Made by a program: the position numbers and the translations under genes. A stretch of DNA of 64,000 nucleotides, from positions 2,030,501-2,094,500 of the forward strand of contig CAJQUW010001043.1 of assembly GCA_907163375.1 (NCBI GenBank). The letters run 5' to 3'. Source of the stretch: Prostheceraeus crozeri. Lineage: Eukaryota; Platyhelminthes; Polycladida; Euryleptidae. Shown one piece after another: positions 60,215 to 64,000 of this stretch. The notes under the pieces were generated by a model. It did not search any database and was not told the origin of the DNA. It saw nothing but the letters and a program-made list of their open reading frames with translations. How positions within the stretch are numbered: position 1 is the stretch's first letter; each line of letters opens with the position of its first letter.

Positions 60215-62220
60215 ATTCCATTTGATAACCTTGTGTTTTTGTAATCTTGAAGTCTCTGGTAAATTGCTAATTACTGTATTCATGATTCGTCGTCCTATTA
60301 TCATGCACGTATTATTAAGCTTTCAAACTATGTCAACAGCTTTTTTAAGGCACCATCAGTAAAATTAATCTGTACTTATCTAAAAGAGATAAGAATAACT
60401 ACAAATCACATAAAAGTGAAGTAATCATGGCAATTTTGCATTAAAACAGAGCAAACTTTTCAAATGAACTCCAAATGATGACCACATGTATTTTTAAGGG
60501 CTACTAAAAACTTCATAGATTCATAGAATGAGCATTCGTCTGAACTTTATCTGATGCATGGATAACTACCTCGCTACGGAATCTTCTTCAACAAATTTCA
60601 TGACAAAAGTTGCGTGATTCACTAATTATCCTCTTTAGTTGCGATTTGTGTCATAATTGATTTTCAATCGCGTTGTCCTCAAATTAAGTTATGTTGCAAT
60701 ACAGACTGCGAAGAAAGATGTCCATCATGAGACTAAGTGAAATGAAACAAAGCAATTCAAACTTCATTAAATTCAAAGCTATAAGTTGAAATCATAGCTT
60801 TGCCCTTTTATAAGGAATTATAACACAAGACAGAACTCACAGAAGATTAATACTCACTAAACACGAGTGTATATCATTATTTTTTCATTTTATTACTTTG
60901 ATTATGTAAATGATGAGTCACAGATTTGCCTGATGCAGATGAAAAGTTTGGCTGTATTCGATTTTGCCACAACACCGACATAGTGAACCTGGATTTATCA
61001 ATCCATCATGATTTTGCCACTACTTCGATCGCTACTAGTGAGAGAGAGACCTGCTCCAGCTACTCAGTTTGGAGTATCATATGGAACAATTTGTCAAAAT
61101 GGTTGCACGTGGAGCAATGTGGATGAAGAAGCTAGAACGAAGGTCAGAAGCAAAGAACACGAGGATCGACCGGTTGTAGCTGGCGAAGCATGTGGCGTTG
61201 ACGTGAAGTGAAAGACAGAGAAAGAGAGTGTGTTTGGAGTAAGCGGGAGACAAATGATGAGGCTTTCTGGACCAAGATCGATTCGCACAACCATATAATA
61301 AGTAGAGTAGGGCGCACAACAGAGTGAAGCATGCACTTAGTGACTGCTTGTGCTGACTTTCTCTTACATATTTTTCGAATTTCATGATGCTATTTCTTAC
61401 TTGTAGTTAGTAGTGCTCCTGCTTAAGAAATTACATCTTTGGATCTTGTGTCTTTCACATATGTGCAGTCAAAAGATTGCAGCCATAGATGATAACGTGA
61501 ACTGTTATTACGAGGCTGGTACCAGGGTTTTCTTTTAATCCAGAGCTGAACATAAGTTCTGTAAACAAATGTGCAGTTGCTTTTCCTGATTTTGCAGATA
61601 GAAAATGTCGTGAGAACAATGTAGTGAGTTTGTATGAAAACGCGATAAGCGCCAGGTACTTCCATTCTTTTACCGCCCTCCACATTTTTGTTGTTGACAC
61701 CCACGACGGCTGCGAGTATTGCATTGTCAACAATCTTCTCTTGCTCCTAAGTGCAGTCTCACTACCGTCGCAAAAGCATTGAATGTGTAGAATTCCTCTG
61801 GTTTGTAGAAAATTTACAGCACTTGCTTTGACGTTCACTGAAGACAACAATCCCATGATATTCATGATCATAGCTGTACGCGCATCTAGTATTCTGAATG
61901 AGTGAGTATCCAAGGGACCAATCACAGAATTAGATTCATCTGCGCGCGCTTCGGTTTCCCAGAAAGGAAGGGTTATATGTAGCCTTCATATCGAAATGGC
62001 ATCACAGAATTAGACAACTTGTTCCTTCTCGAATGGATAATTCGTGTATCAATTGCTATTTGAAATAGCAAACAATAGGCTGTCAGCAGAGGACACCACA
62101 GCCAGTGAGAAAGGCTTGCGTGCTGTGATATCACTTCGCACACACCAAAACACACATCATCTAGTTAACATTCGATTCATTATATGCACTATGCAGCAAG
62201 GAATGGTGAGAAGACGATGG
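60215..62220. other. No recognised gene
   Basis: A 156-codon minus-strand frame at 61455-61925 overlaps another in a different frame (61423-61704); neither has a family motif. The word ATCACAGAATTAGA occurs twice 80 bp apart (61920, 62000). Confidence 0.4.
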
Positions 62221-62224
62221 TGAA

Positions 62225-62520
62225 ATCATCAAGTGAACTAATTTTCGTACGCCTGCTACTTTCTTTAATAATGATCGGAGGAGCCAACATTTTGGAGAAA
62301 ACTTGTGGGCAATGATCAGCATTCTTCGTATCTGAAGGAATTGTGGCAATCGAAGCACTTTGCTGGAACTCACAGTAATCCGCAAGCGACGCACGACTTT
62401 ATTTCCTATCTCTGTAAGGCATTAGGAATTCCTTTTTGCCCACTTAATGTGCCGTCGATTTCGAATTAATCACACTTCTAGCATACCTAAGCAGATAAAC
62501 AAAATATTTAATTCTGTGGG
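62225..62520. repeat. Dispersed repeat copy B (partner at 31195-31510)
   Basis: Aligned to copy A in the same orientation through TTTAATAATGATCGGAG, TCTGAAGGAATTGT, ATCCGCAAGCGAC and CCTTTTTGCCCACTTA. It ends next to the 3' end of the RNase H LINE. Confidence 0.55.
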
Positions 62521-62569
62521 ACTAATCCTTCATCCCAGAATTCAAGTTTTTGTTGTTGCTCCCCGTCAG

Positions 62570-64000
62570 CTATGCATTGTCGTTGGAAGGAATCCGGTCA
62601 ATCCGCCGCATGAAGTCCAGGATTTGCGCAGGTTTGATCTTCTCTTTGTCCTTCTCCTCCAGAATCGACTTGCCCATCGCACTTTCTCGAGGTCTTCGTA
62701 TTGCCAGGTAGTTCATGAGGATATGGTCTCGTGTTTCCTCCTCTAGGTTGCATTCTTGGCAGGTGCCATCTTCCTCTTGTCCGATCCGTTTTCGATATTC
62801 TCGAAAGATGGTAGAATGTGCAGTTTTTATTCTTGCTAGAACTGTTCTTCCTTCTCTCGTGAGTTCCACTCCATCCTTGCCGCCTATCTTCCACTCGCTG
62901 TTGTGTTAGTTGCTGCACTTGTAGTTAGCTTTCAATTTCCTTTCATTGGCAGACTTTGCTGTTCGGTAGTTTATGGCGTGGCATTTTGATCCAAATCTGC
63001 AGCCTTGTTTGCTATTGTGTCAACTTTTTCATTGCCATCGATGTCCATGTGGCTTGGTATCCGTTGGATGTGTACTTCGGCTCTGTTTTTATTCTCTTCA
63101 TTTAGCAATCTTTTCATCTAGCATTTTATAACAGCTGTCCACGGGTCTGTCTGATGTCTTGATCTGCAGGGCCAACCTTCATCTCGGTGATTATGGATTT
63201 GCTGTCTGTGAAAATCACAGCTTTCTTTACATATGTGCACTTGCCAACGTATTCCAGAGCGCTCTCTAGGGCAGCTGCTACAGTACTTTCCAGCCACTTT
63301 TTTGATAGTATGACTTTCTCCAGATTTCTTGATGCTGCATCCCACTCCTCCATTCTCTTGCCCTTCGTTCACTGACCCGTCAGTATAACAGATCACATCC
63401 GCTTCTACGCTTAGTTCTTCTATAATATTCGCTGCAGATCAGTATTATTTTTTCTTTGTGCTGCTTTGCATCTTTCTTAATAGACCCGTCTGGTAAATCT
63501 TCTCGTAGGTATACATTGGGTATTTCCTTCCAGGGTGGAATGCTTTTTCGTCTCATGAGTAGTTCTGTAGCAAGGTCCTTTCCTGCTTCTTGGGTACGTT
63601 TGTATGCTAAAGCTCTCCAATTTCTGCCTTGCTTTTCTCTTGCTTTCGACAATTCTGTTATACGGATTTTTATCATTTCTTCTATACTTTTCGCTAGCAT
63701 TTGCTGCCAAGATTTTGCCTCTTACTTTCTTCAGCCAGCAAAACCTCTATTGGTGTTGACCCAAGACACCTAAGACACCCTTGCCCCTGTATTCTGCTGC
63801 GCTTCTATTTGTTTAATGTGGCTTTCACTGGTACCGCTTATCCAGGCAGCACCAGCATAGTCAGCCACCGATCTTACATAGCCGATGAAGAGTGTTCTTA
63901 AGTCTTGCGTTTTGTTTCCCCACTTCTTATGACTAAGTACTTTCATTGCATTCAATCTTTTCCTCATTTTCTCTTTAATGTGTTTTGCATGGTTGGCAAA
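62570..64000 (-). mobile_element. LINE with RNase H domain (I-group-like), runs off the window
   Basis: On the minus strand from the right edge: the RT C-terminal block KRLNAMKVLSHKKWG, TLFIGYVRSVADYAGAAW and IKQIEAQQN (63967-63770), a linker (63700-63380), then RNase H with YTDGSVNEGQENGGVGCS (first Asp), ALESALEYVG, VIFTDSKSIITEM and a degraded HMDIDGNEKVDTIA, then a cysteine-rich CQECNLEEETRDHILMN end. RT followed by RNase H is characteristic of the I superfamily of LINEs. Several frameshifts and stops break it. The 3' end is near 62570; the 5' half lies outside. Confidence 0.8.

Noticed and set aside
61455-61925. 156-codon minus-strand frame
   Set aside because: No domain, overlaps other frames, and composition is not convincing; no support beyond length.

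Overview
The window is eukaryotic, almost certainly an invertebrate animal nuclear genome. It is AT-rich, has no operons, bacterial-type genes or ribosome binding sites, and one Tc1 transposase frame is interrupted by a small GT-AG intron. It holds several transposon superfamilies plus tRNA-headed SINEs, and the palindrome TAGGCCTA and close variants recur (for example near 1785, 1975, 3593, 14065 and 56750). I cannot fix the phylum from sequence alone. I recognise no host protein-coding gene, rRNA or bona fide tRNA: the window reads as intergenic or intronic DNA shaped by transposons.

Layout. 0-5.8 kb: a 2.7 kb terminal-inverted-repeat (TIR) element (87-2761), then tails of Penelope-like elements (PLEs) with hammerhead-ribozyme-like hairpins. 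5.9-10.5 kb: a Tc1 transposase with an intron that would splice to a 342-residue DD34E protein, a Merlin transposase fragment, and a 2.3 kb non-autonomous hAT element with a perfect 8-bp target duplication and a smaller element nested in it. 12-18 kb: a PLE tail, a 5'-truncated PLE with an inverted copy of its own 3' tail at its 5' end, a hAT-type end and a SINE. 20-24 kb: a microsatellite, the uninterrupted 362-residue C-terminal frame of a LINE, and an internally deleted Tc1. 24-35 kb: mostly featureless, with a dispersed repeat, a SINE and two miniature inverted-repeat transposable elements (MITEs). 35-39 kb: a PLE cluster, including a nearly full-length copy bounded by identical 63-bp inverted repeats. 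39-50 kb: a MITE, a SINE with an unusual perfect hairpin, a foldback element, further SINEs and a hAT fragment. 50-54 kb: two copies of an unclassified repeat and a 49-bp minisatellite. 54-64 kb: a CR1-like LINE remnant, a long hAT-like element containing a 266-bp foldback, a DD41D mariner with about 100-bp TIRs and a single premature stop, and a LINE with an RNase H domain that runs off the right edge.

The PLEs, LINEs and SINEs are copy-and-paste elements. The Tc1, mariner, Merlin and hAT elements are cut-and-paste, and the short TIR elements probably depend on transposases encoded elsewhere. The most distinctive signals are the hammerhead-like motifs at six loci, two PLEs capped by inverted copies of their own tails, the intron-bearing Tc1, and a SINE whose head carries a 15-bp perfect stem. 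I saw no LTR retroelement, Polinton or toxin gene.
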